DNA from: Candidatus Fredericiella danica
Lineage (GTDB): Bacteria > Chloroflexota > Anaerolineae > Caldilineales > Caldilineaceae
Reading direction: 5' to 3'
NCBI GenBank assembly: GCA_016713335.1
Contig: JADJPH010000066.1
Location: 1-64,000 of the forward strand
DNA: 64,000 nucleotides
The first letter of the stretch is position 1. The number at the start of each line of letters is the position of its first letter. Below the pieces are notes generated by a model, which saw nothing but the letters and a program-made list of their open reading frames with translations, searched no databases and had not been told where the DNA came from. Positions 1 through 11,191 of this stretch are shown in pieces. Position numbers and translations under genes: made by a program.

Positions 1-219
1 CTAGAAGACCGGTAGCAATTCCAGGTATGCCGCCAATGCCAGCGCACCAATGATGAGCATGGCCGCCAACACCCGCACACCGTAACGTGGCGTGGCAACC
101 GGGGCGGGCGGCACCACGACCACCGATGGCGGTGGCGGCGCCGGCTGCCGCAGGTTTAACACAATGATGTAGACCAATAGACCGGCGATCACGAGGAGCA
201 GGAAGCTGATGATGTCCAT
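1..219 (-). CDS. Small two-helix membrane protein, unknown function
   Basis: A 72-residue reading frame with its own ATG and a TAG stop at the window edge. Residues 1-23 form one hydrophobic helix, residues 27-45 are a Pro/Val-rich linker (APPPPP followed by VVVVPPAP), and residues 48-70 form a second helix. The pattern suggests a small inner-membrane protein with a rigid extracytoplasmic or cytoplasmic loop. I do not recognise a family. It is transcribed away from the caspase-ATPase genes that begin at 558, so the two share the intervening non-coding stretch but not a transcript. Confidence 0.6.
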   Translation of the reverse strand: MDIISFLLLVIAGLLVYIIVLNLRQPAPPPPSVVVVPPAPVATPRYGVRVLAAMLIIGALALAAYLELLPVF

Positions 220-557
220 GGCGGGGACTCCTTTCGCTGTTGTCTGGACTGGGTCTTCTGGCTTTTTCCGGCGCCGCTACGACCCGCTCACAGCATAGCA
301 CCGCGCCACTTGCGTGCCATGACAAAGACCTTGCCAACTGATGGCAATCATCCCGCAACTCGCATCTGCAAGAATTGACATGAGCGCTTCCCCAATCCCG
401 GATTTCCGCCAGGCCGATGCGCTCACGCCGTCAGGTCCATCCATGCCGCGCACAACACGGCAAGCCGCAGCCACATGCATGTCATAACCTTGACACATTT
501 TGGTCAAGACTTTTCGCGACCCTACGACGATAATCACGGAAACAGGAGGTTGCCCCG
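220..557. promoter_or_regulatory. Divergent intergenic region upstream of the caspase-ATPase genes
   Basis: About 340 bases without a convincing gene between two divergent genes. An inverted repeat CTTGAC (489-494) / GTCAAG (503-508) with an 8-base spacer includes a TTGACA -35-like hexamer at 490-495. A GATAAT hexamer lies at 529-534, but its spacing to that hexamer is too long for one sigma-70 promoter, so no promoter is firmly assigned. A strong Shine-Dalgarno AGGAGGT (544-550) lies 7 bases before the ATG at 558. A minus-strand frame across 277-537 has no recognisable features and was not called. Confidence 0.35.
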
Positions 558-2880
558 ATGAACGTGCGTTCCACCAGTCACTCTGCCCCTCCCACTGTCA
601 AGCGTTGGGCCATGTCGATTGGCATCAACTGCTATCAAAACGATCGCGTTCCCGCGCTCAAATACTGCGCCAATGATGCCCGTGCACTGCACGATTTTCT
701 CGTGAAAAGTCAAGCTTCTGGCTACGCCCGGAGCGCACACCTGTTGGTCGACGATCTGGCCGCCGGCGGTGCGGCGACGCGACTGAACACTCTGAAAAAG
801 CTGCAAGGCATCGCCAATCAGGCTCACCCCGATGATATGCTGCTCTTCTACTTTGCGGGCCATGGCCGCGCAGTGGGGCAGGAACTTTACTTGCTGCCCA
901 CCGATGTTGAGCCTGATGAAATGACCGCTGACACTGCAATACCTCTTTCCCGTATCAAACAGATCTTGGAGTCCTCGGCGGCGCGCATGCCATTATCCTT
1001 GATGCCTGCTATGCCGATTCCCCCCAGATCGGCCATCCTCCCCACTCGTTGGGTGGCCTCGAAAGCCGTTTGATCGAAAATCTGCTATTGGATTCTGACA
1101 ATCTGGCCGTTTTGCATTCGGCTGTGCGTAGCGACCCGGTCTTCGAATGGGATGAAATCGAGCATGGCGTGTTCGCCTACTATCTATTGGAAGGAATGCG
1201 TGACCTCGCCACGGAACGCAAGGACACACTACTGACGGTGACGGAAGTTCACCACGATGTGTCCGCAAAGCTTGACTTGTGGGCAAGGCGCCAACAGGTG
1301 GCTCTGCGTCCGATCTTGGAATTTAAGGGGCGCGGTGATCTGGTACTCGCGTCCATCGACTCTACCGGTCAAGTCCCCGAGGCCGCGCATCCCGGCGAGC
1401 CGGTCGTTGCGTCTGACATGCAGTATGCCAGCGCCGAAGCCCTGCTCGCCGCAGTGCGTGGTGGACAGCGCAGTTTTGTGGGGCGGGAGAAAGAATTGCA
1501 GCGCGTGCTCAAACTCATCCAGGACACGCCGACCCCGAACCTGGCCAGTCTCATCATTGGCGGCCCTGGCATTGGCAAGACCAGCTTTTGAACCAGATTC
1601 GCGATCAGTTGCCGCTGCAACTGACGGCTGCCGGTGGGGTGTTGCGCCGTTTTCACCTCTTCTCCATTGAACCCGGCGCACTTTCATCCTGGCATGACCT
1701 TGCAGCCGAGCTACGCGGCGGGATTGCCAGAAGCCTGAGTCCGACCAGACAAGACTACGACCGCGAACCAGGCAGGCTGGCGTTGGGCGAATTGACCGCT
1801 CAACTGGAAGAGATTCAGGCGCAGCTTCCAGGGGCAACGTTTGTGGTATTCCTCGATGAGTTCGACAAGATCTTCCACCGTTGCTCTGATCTTGAGCAGC
1901 AGCGGATCCGCGACTCGATCAACACGCTGGTTGAAAATGACCGGATCCACATCGTTTTTGTGCTTTCCGTATTGCAGGAGCTTCCACAATCCTATGCAAG
2001 CCGTCTTGCCGCTGACGTCTTCACCCTCCACCCGCTGACGCGCACGGAAAGCGACAAGCTGCTGGCGGAGTTGCTGCATGCCTACCTGTTGCCAACCACC
2101 GAAGAAGGCGCGTGGATCTATGACTACACCGGTGGCAATCCATACCTGACCCGCCTGATGGTGGTCAAAATCGTCGATCTGGCAACCCGACCCAACGACG
2201 ACGCCAAAGTCCACGGCGTGCGCTTGGAACAGGCTGCGCGCGCCGCGGTGCAAAGCGACCAGGCCAATCACCTGCTGCAAGGCGTCTATGCCTGGTATCT
2301 GACGGATGATCAACGCTTCGTCCTGCTCAAACTCGCGGCCAACGGCCAGCGCGTGCTTTCCCCCGATGAATTCGCCCGCCTGAAGTCCAAACACAAAGCC
2401 GCGATTCGCCAATTGACCAGCCGCGATTACATGGCGGAGCAAACCGATGGCTCCTTCCGGATGCGCATCGGCTTCTTCTTTGACTGGCTCTATGCGTGGG
2501 AGGATTTTGACCGCGAGCTGGAGCGGCTTGGGGTTCAGGGAAGACATCGTCCCGGCGGACGGTCCCCAAAGATCGATGCCGGCGGCATCTGCATCGACGC
2601 CGTGGGGCACCGGGTTTATGTCGAAGGGCAGGAGATCCATAAGCACCTGGCGGACCTCCCCTATCGAGCGCTTGTCCTGCTGGCGCGACGGCTCAACACC
2701 GTGATTTCAAAGGATGACCTGGCGAGTGAACTCTGGCCCGACGACGCTGACACCGCGGACGACCAACGGATTGCAACGGTGATCAGCCGCCTCCGCCAGG
2801 CGCTAGGGGATCGCGACGAGAAATACCTGCAGACGCTGCATAAACAGGGTTATCGGCTGCGCAACACCCGGTTCGTCTAG
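558..2880 (+). CDS. Caspase-like protease / STAND-type AAA ATPase / OmpR-type winged-helix fusion (two frameshifts)
   Basis: Spans a three-part protein of about 770 residues. The N-terminal peptidase C14-like domain has SIGINCY, the catalytic-His motif YFAGHG (His about residue 102) and, in another frame, IILDACYAD with the catalytic Cys codon at 1007-1009. An ATPase module follows with FVGREKEL, Walker A GGPGIGKTS (about 1559-1585), Walker B FVVFLDEFDKI (about 1837-1870) and a TGGNPYLTRLM segment. The last 100 residues are a Trans_reg_C winged helix ending in TLHKQGYRLRN, without a receiver domain. Two one-base losses break the frame: near 968-988, before the Cys motif, and in the T run at 1586-1589, just after Walker A. 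Each break joins two halves of a conserved motif, so the gene is either mis-sequenced or recently inactivated. The start is fixed by AGGAGGT. Likely role (inference): ATP-gated protease and regulator in a conflict or signalling pathway. Confidence 0.75.
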
Positions 2881-2897
2881 GCTCTACAAGCCCAAAG

Positions 2898-3855
2898 GTG
2901 CTCACTGTGTTCGAGCGTTCTAGAATCAAGTTCGGCGAAATTGTCTCACATGATCAACCTTACCTGGATCCGATTTCCGGGAAGAGCCTCCCCCGCGACT
3001 TCTACGACCGGCGGGAGACTGCGAGAGTCATTGGAACAAGCGCCCCTTGTGGAGCCGGCAACGCCCGACGCCTTCCTGGCTGCGGTGAGTTCCCTGCTTG
3101 AACTCACGGCGGGCCGGCGCATCATTCTGGCGATCGATGAGTTTGATTCCATTCTCGTTGAGAGCATACAAGCCACCGGTCACAGGGGCGAAGCAGAACG
3201 AATCGGTGACCTCATCCAAGCCCTAATTGGCGGCGCTTTTCCGTCGCTCCGCCTGCTCTTGTCGATGGCGGCGATCCCCGAAGCTGCGGGCGGTGAAGAT
3301 TTGGCGCGACTCTTCGCCGACTCATCCGTGACCAGGCTGAACTGCTTTCCAAAGGCTGACATGGACGACATGGTGCGGGAAATCATCCAGCAGGACCAGC
3401 CTATTGCGCCGGATGACCTTGAAGCCATCTTTCAACTCGCCGGTGGCTGGCCCTACTATGCCAAACTCCTGCTCGAATGTATGGCGGACCTGCCGCCAAC
3501 CCCCGACCAGGTGCAACGGGCAGTACAAGCCGCGGTACATCACCACGGCGCCGGCCAGACGATCGCCAATATCTATGACCTGCACTTTGATGAAGCGCAG
3601 AAACAACTCGTCCTCCTTCTGGCGCTGCGCGGCGGTCAACTGGATGCCGCGGAATGGGCAACCGCAAGCCCTGCACTGCAGAGTGCGGCGCACCAGCTTG
3701 CCAGCAAGGACATCGTCGACGTTGTCGCGGATGGTGGCTGTCGTTTCCGTATTGGGCTGCTGGCGGCATGGTTCCGGGGTTGGTCGCGATACGAGCTTGA
3801 ACTTGAACGCCGGTTAGGTGACTTCCCGTTCGACGGTAATGCCCTGAACACCTGA
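2898..3855 (+). CDS. STAND-like ATPase paralogue without a visible P-loop
   Basis: About 310 residues if a frame change near 3020-3045 is allowed: the first part (FERSRIKFGEIVSHD) and the rest lie in different frames. The recognisable part starts just before Walker B (RRIILAIDEFDSI, about 3115-3152), followed by a sensor-like strand LRLLLSMAAIPEA, AGGWPYYAKLLLE and a C-terminal module ending FRIGLLAAWFRGW. These elements align in order with those in the preceding gene (DEFDKI, TGGNPYLTRLM, FRMRIGFFFDWLYAW), so the two are paralogues. No GxxxxGK[ST] occurs upstream in any frame between 2881 and 3110, so the nucleotide-binding half seems lost. It could be a non-hydrolysing partner, or the decayed remnant of a longer gene. 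It begins 17 bases after the previous stop, consistent with one operon. Confidence 0.55.
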
Positions 3856-3863
3856 AGAAGCCG

Positions 3864-6800
3864 ATGGCAGGCGCATCCAAGACCATTCGGGTAGATTGCA
3901 GCATTGCTATGCAGACCATCACGTTGGCGCCACCGAATTTCCTCGCCCTTCACCGCGCTGAACAGGCGTTGGCTCGACCCGATGTGCGCCTTGACGACCT
4001 GGTTGCGGTATTTACAAATAGCGATGCATCAGGCGGCCTGCTCCTCTACAACGCACCGCAGGCGCCCCCACTTCCGGCTGAATTGCTAGACAGTGGCTGG
4101 AGCGCAACCGTGCTTGCGGCCGTTCAGCCCGGCGACTACACGCGCTTTGATGGCCCCGTCCTCACGCTGGCTGCAATCGATGCCCTGCTTGACGATGTTC
4201 CATCGCACGGCACCTACTTCTTTTCCCTGGACCGGCTCAACCTCTTTGGGCGCGACAGCATCGACCCCCGTATGCGGGCAACGATCGGCAACCTCATTCG
4301 CACCATCTGGGAACGTTGGCGCACCCTGCCGGAAGCGGAGCGAGAAGCGCAGGCGGCCCTATGTGGCAAACGAATCGTGCAACTGAGTCTGCCACTGGCA
4401 TTGCAGCAGCACCATGAGACGGATCTGGTCGCCCTTCGCTTTGACTTGTCCCGGCTGGCTACGCTCACCGATGTCGAGCAACTGGCGCAACCGGTTTTTA
4501 ATCGTCCAGGCGACGACGCAAACGACATTCAAAGCCTGGCTGCGCTTGGCGACCACGAATGGGTTGCGGGCTTCAAAGAGATTCCTCTATTGGTCCCCGA
4601 GCTGAATCGCCACCGAGCGCGCTTGTTGTTGTTTCGCCCTGCGCTCAGGCGGTTCACCACCGGGGCGCGGATGCGCGCCACGTGCACCGGTATGGCCTAC
4701 CGCTGCTGGCATGCGTGGCAGCAAACGGATGAGCAGTACTTCCAGGAGGCAGCGTATTGCCTGGCGGCAGAGGCCTGGCTGGAGGGTCAGGATGTAACCG
4801 ATGTGGTCGCCATCCTTCCCGATGAGGACTTCGAAATCTTTGCCGATCAGGGCGTAGCGCGTGCCGTGAGCCGCGGCTCCACCACGCAAATCCAATCGTT
4901 GACCGATCACGTCAGCCTCGAAAGCGTATTGCAGTCGAATACAGCCGTCCCACGTGGCCCTGTACTGGCCATCCCGGTCCTGGCGCGCGCCCTGTGCCAG
5001 CGCGGCGCCGGCGTCGTCTTCGATTTGGGGCCTATCCTCTGGCAGGCTGAACGCGCCGAAGATCTGGCGCGCACATTCTGGCTGCTGTCGCGAGACCTGC
5101 TCATTCCACCGGGCCCGCTCTGGCTGCAGCTTGAGGCAACACCCGGCGAGATTGCGGATCTGGCGCAGCGCGCTGCACTCATCTACGGCTTGAGCAACCC
5201 GTGGGGGTGGCGACAAGGGCGCTATAGTCTCCTCGTCTCTGAGTGCTATGCCCATCTCGACCGCTGCCTTGAGCGGCTGGCCGCGGCCGCGCAGGGCACA
5301 CCGCTGGCCTTTTACTACGCCGCTCTCCGGGCGTGGTATGGGTGTCCGTTCAGTGAGGAGATCCAAAGCAATCTTGCTCGCGCGGTTGAGTATGGGCGTA
5401 CCTTCATGCTGATGTGCGAAGACAGCGGCATCAGTGGCGACCTGGCGCACGAAGTGACGATTGCCGCCAATCTGATTGAGGCGGCGGATCGGCTTGCAAC
5501 TCAGGATGGGCAAACCGCTCCAATGGAATCGCAGTTCGCCAGTGTTGCCGAAATGCTGCGCGGTCTGGCCAAACACGGGGACCCCGTGCCGATCCCATCG
5601 CAGATGTTTGGCTACTGGTCCGATGCGCTCATGGAAGCTGACCGGGAATGGCAACGTCTCCAGTCCACCGCCACCGAGCAGCGCCCGAATTCCGCCCGTC
5701 TGGATGAACTACAGGAAAAACTTGACAAGTGGCAGCGGCGGGCCTTTGCCCCCTATCATGAGCTACAGGCGCTGCTCACCGGGCTGAGAACAAAGAGCGA
5801 GCAGGTCCGCCGGCTGCAGCAGGCAGTCGGTGATCAACCAGTCATCCGGATCGTCTTGCGCACCACCGAGGTTGAATTGGGCAGCAGCCAGACGATTGCC
5901 TTCGAGATCCACAACAACGGCAATCAAACGGCGAGTAGCTTTGTCTGGAGCCTGCGCCGATTTTCAGGTTTCGACCTCGTGTCACCATTGCCAACGCCGC
6001 AACCAATCGAGATCGGCCCGGGCGAGCGACGCCTTTTCGACATGCAGGCGCGGGCGTCGGCGCCGGCTTTGGTCCTGGTTTTCAGTTACCGCTATCGCGA
6101 CAAGGCCGGGCGCCTCTTTACAGGCGAAGACCAGACAACGCTGCATGCCCGCAACGAACCGCTTGGGGTGCGCATGCGGATCAATCCATTTGAGGTTGGA
6201 CGACCGGTTGCGGGCGCATCCTTCTTCAATCGGACCACGGAGATCAACCGGATTCTGACGCGGCTGGCCAAGGGGAACACCCACCCGCTTGTGTTGCGCG
6301 GACCGCGACGCATTGGCAAGAGCTCGTTGATGCGCAGAATCGTCGAACTGCTTCACCAGCCAGCCGATGCGAAAGCGTATGGCCTGCCGTCCGAACTACA
6401 GGCGGCGCTTCACAATCTGCATCCAATTGAAGCCAGTCTGCAGACGATGGATCGCTCGCTGCCACGTCCTTTCGAGGCGTTTCTAAATGGCATCCTTGAA
6501 GACATGTGCCGAAATCTGGCCATCGATGACACGCCGATCACCGCTGCGTTTCATCGCGCAGCCAACCAATCCGGCTTACAACGCGTTTACCGAACAGGTG
6601 GATATCCTCTTGGGCTTAAGACCAAACGAGCATACGGTCGTGCTCCTGGATGAGTTGGACGAGGTCTTCCGTACCGATTCGCGCGATATTGCCATTCAAC
6701 TCCGTAACATCATCGAGAGCGAGACGCGCATCAGTTGGATCGCGGCCAGCACGATGCTGGTCAAAGCCTCCGTCGGCAAGTATGGCTCGCCCTGGTTCAA

Positions 6801-7410
6801 CCTGCTGGAGCCGATCGAAATGCGCAACATGGATTGGGCGTCGGCATACCAGTTGGTCCTCAGACTTGGGAAGCGTGTCGGTTTTGACTGGACCGAGAGC
6901 GCAGTCACGGCGATCCTGGAATTGTCCGGCCGGCGCCCCTATCTGATGCAACTATTGGGGGTGCGCACCACCGACGGGCTAAACATCCTGGGGCGATCGC
7001 GGGTGGAGAGCAGCGATGTCAGCGCTGCCGTAAACCAGTTGGTTGGGGAAATCTCCTTGACGGGGACTTACCTGGGATTTGTCTGGAACGAAGCGCAGTG
7101 GTTGGGCAAGTTGATGCTGTGGCACATCCTCAACGCTGCAGACCCACTCCGCGCCGTGGACCTGGAACGCCGTGTCCGCCAGTTGATGACCAAACAGGGC
7201 ATGGCTTTGAACAACGACCGTTTCTACGCAGCATTCGACGAACGGCTGGCATGGCTCACCGACATCGCGGACGCGCTTGAAATCGACAGCGGCAATCACG
7301 TCATCTTCTCCATTCCCCTGGTGAAGCGGTATCTGGAACGCGTTGTACAGCGCGAACAGGACTTTCTGCGGCGCGCGACGGCCGGCTTGGAAGCTGAACT
7401 GAAAGAGTAG
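3864..7410 (+). CDS. Large protein with CARDB-like Ig domain and C-terminal STAND-type AAA ATPase (one frameshift)
   Basis: About 1,180 residues. The first roughly 600 residues are mostly helical and match no family I recognise. A short coiled-coil-like stretch (about 5640-5815) precedes a CARDB-like beta-sandwich (about 5830-6160; EIHNNGNQTASSF, IEIGPGERRLF). The ATPase then starts with INPFEVGRPV and FFNRTTEINRIL, Walker A LRGPRRIGKSSLM (about 6295-6333), and, after a frame change between about 6540 and 6590 (one base gained), Walker B HTVVLLDELDEVF (about 6632-6670) and SGRRPYLMQLL. The C-terminal region parallels those of the two upstream genes. Start at 3864 is weakly supported; ATG 3909 is an alternative. 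It lies 8 bases after the previous stop and 3 bases before the next ATG, so co-transcription with both sides is possible. Role inferred: sensor or scaffold ATPase of the same system. Confidence 0.6.
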
Positions 7411-7413
7411 GTC

Positions 7414-9536
7414 ATGAACTTACAACTTCCCACACTCTGGGTGGCGAGCTGGTCACTGCTCTTTGGCGCCGGTGCCCTGGCGCCTTTGCTGGGTCGCTCC
7501 ACGAGCGGCGAAGCGGCGCGCGGGCGCGCCACGAACATCGCCATTCTCTGTGCACTCCTGGGGAGTGTTGCCGGCGTCATTGGGGCATTGGCCGCGCTCA
7601 TCGATCCTGGCCTCTGGTCCACCACCATCACCCTTCACTCTTTTCTTGGGTCGGTATGGTCCCGGGGATATCTGCCTGAGGTCAGCCTTCAGATCAAAGT
7701 CGATCCACTTTCCGCCGTCTTTGCGCTGCTGATTGCGGCCTTTGCGGCGATTGTTGCGGTCTATTCTTTCGACGCGCTGCGCGCCCCCTACTATCGACGG
7801 CAGCGCACCTGGATCGCCGGTGCGTTCAATGTGTTCATCTGGGCGACCCTGTTGGTGGTGGTCGTCAATGATCTCTTCTTTCTGATTGTGGCGTTGGAAG
7901 TCATGACGCTCGCCTTTGCCGGGCTCACGCTCTACAAACACGACTTCTATCAGGAGCCACAGCCGCCGGGGCACGAGCCTGGACCAGAGGAACTGAAGGA
8001 TGCCAGACTGGCGCCCCAGGTCTACCTTGGTGTCAGTCATGTGAGTACCGCATTCCTGCTCCTGGCGATTTTGCTGCTGGTTGGCAAGGCGAAGAGCTTT
8101 AGCTATGACGACATTCCCAGGCTCGCGCCGATGACCGCCAATCTGGTCTTCCTGTTGGCGCTGGCCGGGCTGGGCATTCGGGCGGGTCTCACCCCAGCCC
8201 ACTTTTGGGTGCCATTGGTCCATCCCTGTTCGCCCACCACGACCCATGCTTTCTTTTGGAGCCGGAGGTGTGGTGGGGCTACCTGGTCCTTTTCATGGGC
8301 GTGCTTACAGCCATCGTGAACGTTTGGTATGCAAGCGCCAGCCAGCCGATCTAAAGAAAGCGTTGGCGTATCACAGCGTCGAAAACATTTGGCATCAGCG
8401 GTGGCCGGTGTTGGCGCCGCCCTCATTTACAGCGATGCGCCACTCTCGGGCTGAGCATCCTGGCGCTGACCGCGGCCCCTGCTGCATGTGCTTAACCATG
8501 CGGTATTTAAGCGCCTCTATCTGGGAACCGGGTCGATCGAACGCCAGACCGACCGGGTCGTCGACACGGACCGCCTCGGTGGCCTGCTCAGTATCTGGCC
8601 GTGGACAGGGCTGACCTTCCTGATCGGCGCCGTCGCCATTGCCGGTTTTCCGCCCTTCAACGGCTTTGTCAGCGAGTGGCTCACGTTGCAGGCGCTGCTA
8701 AAGGGAACGCAGGAACCGGCGCCCGGTTCATTGATGGGCGACCTGGCATTGGTCGCGGGTACGATGGGCCTATTCGTAGCCTTTGCGTTGACGGCCTTCT
8801 GCTTTGTCAAAATCGCCGGTCTCGCGCTGCTCGGTATGCCGCGTGCAAAGCCGGAAGTGGTCGCGGCATGGCGCCAAAAGGGACGTGCTGATCTTCATGC
8901 GGAGCATGATGGCGTTGCTTGCTGCGCTTTGCCTGCTGCTTGGGCTGTTTCCTGGGGGCATCCACCTGCTGAAAATGTCTCCGCGACCACCGGGTGACGG
9001 CGCCTTCGAGCCACTCATTCAATTCAGTTTTGGCTCCGAAAAAATGGTGGCGGTCGGGATGCAGTTGCCACTGCCATGCCGGCGTACTTTCTGGTCGCCG
9101 TCGCCATCGGGATTATTGCGGTGCTGATCAGCCGGGTACGGCTGAGAGGTAGACGGCAGACGCTTGAGGCGAAACCATGGGCGTGTGGCACTCCCTATTC
9201 CGCCACCGAAATGCAGTACACAAGTGCGGCCCTTTCTTTTCTGATTCGAGATCTTTTCGGTGCGGGCTGGGCGCCGCGCAAGAACCCGTCCGCTCCAGAC
9301 CACCTGCCGGGCAAAGTTGGTCATGTCGGAGGGGGCGGCAAATCGATCGCCACGAGCACGCCAGGTCGTCATGGAAATCACGCGGCTTGGCTATAACCAG
9401 TTTATTCACTGGCTGCGGCGCGATTGGTCTTCATTGAGACAACTTTCAGAACGGCGACCTCAGGAGGTATCTCCTCTACATTTTGCTCGCAAACCTGGCG
9501 GCAATGTCGCTCTTTGCTTTGATGGCAGGGAACTGA
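7414..9536 (+). CDS. HyfB/NuoL-like antiporter subunit of an Ehr-type complex (multiple frameshifts)
   Basis: A polytopic proton-translocating-type subunit of the NuoL/MrpA/HyfB family, about 700 residues if frames are rejoined, close to E. coli HyfB (672). The intact first 270 residues carry VDPLSAVFALLIAAF, FNVFIWATLLVVVVNDLFF and GLTPAHFWVPLVHP. Family motifs continue in other frames: KKALAYHSVENI (about 8350-8390), LNHAVFKRLYL (about 8490), FPPFNGFVSEWLT (about 8650-8690), TEMQYTSAAL (about 9207) and RYLLYILLANLAAM (about 9465-9510). Frame breaks fall near 8230-8300, 8400-8490, 8870-8900, 9050-9070 and 9350-9460. It starts 3 bases after the ATPase stop and ends 2 bases before the next ATG, so it heads a tightly spaced operon. 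It would act as a membrane ion-pumping arm. Confidence 0.7.
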
Positions 9537-9538
9537 TC

Positions 9539-10494
9539 ATGGCAGACACCTTTGGCCAACTCAGGTTGGGCTACTACAGGGCATTGTGATCCCACCCCTG
9601 CGCCGCTGTTGGTCGGCATCCTGCAGTGGCTCAAAGAACGGCTCCAGTTGCGCCGGGGCCCGGCGCTGCAGATCCATCCGCATTCAGGCAGCTCTTTTGC
9701 CCGTCCTGCGATGCGCCCGTCTATCTCTGGCGTCACCGCAGTCACCCCCTAGCGTGCTCTTTGCCTGGCGTGGGCTGCTGGCCTTCATGGTGCCCGTCAT
9801 TTCGCCCAGGACACGCTGCAAGGTGACTTCATCCTGGTGATCTATCTGCGGTTGGCGCGCTTTATGCTCAATCTCGCGGGGGCTTGACGGCGGTGCACCG
9901 TTTGCCGGTCTTGGGGTAAGCCGGGAGATGTTCCTGCAATTCTTGACAGAGATTGGCTTTTGGCCTGCTGGTAGTCGGGCTGGCGTGCGGTGGGCACGAC
10001 CGATATGGCCGTTGTGTTCAAGCAACATTGGGACTCCGGGATACCGCTTTCCTGGGGAGCCGGAGCTTTGGTTCTGGGGCTGGCGCTGTTTGTCTGACCC
10101 TCCTCCGAAGCCGAGCGTCTGCCGGTGGAGAACCCGCGACCAACCTGGAATGACGCGGGCGCAGAGCAACATCACGTCGGTCCGGCCGCAACTGAGTCGA
10201 CGCCTGGCCGACAATCAACACTGGTGTTCCTCGTGATCCTGGCCGCTCAGTTGTTTGTGCCGATGCCCTACGCTGAGTTTCCCACAACCGTGGATGACCG
10301 GTCCGCTGGTGCTGGTGGCTTCCATCGTTGGTTTCCTGGTGGGATCAGCCTGCTGATCGTGGGGCTGGCGGTTTGAGAAGTGATCCAACCCAAGCAGCGG
10401 CTCCGGGCGGCGCCACGGTTGCGCTCATCTCAATGGTTTTTAGCACCGTCGCCATCCTCGTAAAACATTGGCATTCCCAGCGTGGAGGGGGTAG
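9539..10494 (+). CDS. HyfC/NuoH-like membrane subunit (heavily frameshifted)
   Basis: Recognised from ordered fragments: an N-terminus resembling LLQGIVIPPL, then GILQWLKERLQLRRGP (about 9615-9662; the HyfC consensus has WL..RLQGRRGP), a region resembling VIYL.LARFMLNLAG (about 9836-9885), SREMFLQFLTE (about 9921-9953), and a C-terminal stretch resembling VIQPKQRLRAAPRL (about 10380-10425). NuoH/HyfC proteins form the membrane anchor contacting the quinone or hydrogenase module. At least six frame changes are needed, so the deduced protein is only approximate. The ATG at 9539 follows the upstream stop by 2 bases. The end is uncertain: a stop at 10374-10376 or 10492-10494, depending on frame. 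Confidence 0.55.
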
Positions 10495-10500
10495 GGAAAG

Positions 10501-11137
10501 ATGGACGTTGGTATGGATACGGCAATCGAAGGGGTGGATGCGTTTATCGGCATCCTCGAGGTCCCAATGGTCCTGGCATTGGCGGTCACGACCAGTGATT
10601 CGGTCAGCCAGGTCCGTCGACTATATCAGTGGCAGTCAGTCGTCCTGGCGGTGGTTACATCATTGAGCGTGATACCGCATGGCCGCAGCGAACTCTGGGA
10701 CAGCATCGACCCATTTAGCACTCTGCTGTTTTGTTGGTGGCGCTCCTGCCCGCCATGCTCTGTGGCAGGCCCGGCAATCCATCCAAACCCGGACGGTGGC
10801 GCCGGTTCTCTTCATTGGTCTTCTGGCGATCGCAGTGCTCGTGGCGTACTCTGTGCCGCCACTACAGTTCGACATGCCCGCACGAGTGGGGCTTGCGGTA
10901 GCGCTGGCGCTGAATCTCGTCGGGCTGTTCAACATGATTATTAAGCAGGACATCATCTCCCAGGTCATCGGGCTGCTGATCATGGATCAGGGGACTTTAT
11001 CTGGCGGTCGTCAAAATTGTTAGAATCCGGTTCCTGCCACTTACTTTGTCATCAGCCTCTACTTCTACACACTCATCACGGTCTTCATTCTGCTCATTCT
11101 ATTGCCCAAGCTACGGGCGACGGGCACAGAGTATTGA
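10501..11137 (+). CDS. HyfE/MrpC-like small membrane subunit (frameshifted)
   Basis: About 212 residues if rejoined, matching HyfE (216 in E. coli). The N-terminal part contains EGVDAFIGILEVPMV and DSVSQVRRLYQWQSV. The C-terminal part has LNLVGLFNMIIKQDIISQVI and LYFYTLITVFILLILLPKLR, typical of the NuoK/MrpC/HyfE fold with three or more helices. Frame breaks occur near 10670-10700, around 10800 and near 11000-11015. The start ATG follows a purine-rich GGAGGGGGTAGGGAAAG ribosome-binding region. It lies between hyfC- and hyfF-like genes, as in hyf-type operons. Confidence 0.6.
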
Positions 11138-11191
11138 CTTGACCGAAATTGCGCACGAATCGGATTTGAAGTCGAGTTAGCGGAGCGGGTC

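Noticed and set aside
277..537. Minus-strand 86-codon frame in the gap before the caspase-ATPase gene
   Set aside because: No ribosome-binding site, no recognisable motif and irregular composition; it overlaps the putative regulatory inverted repeat.
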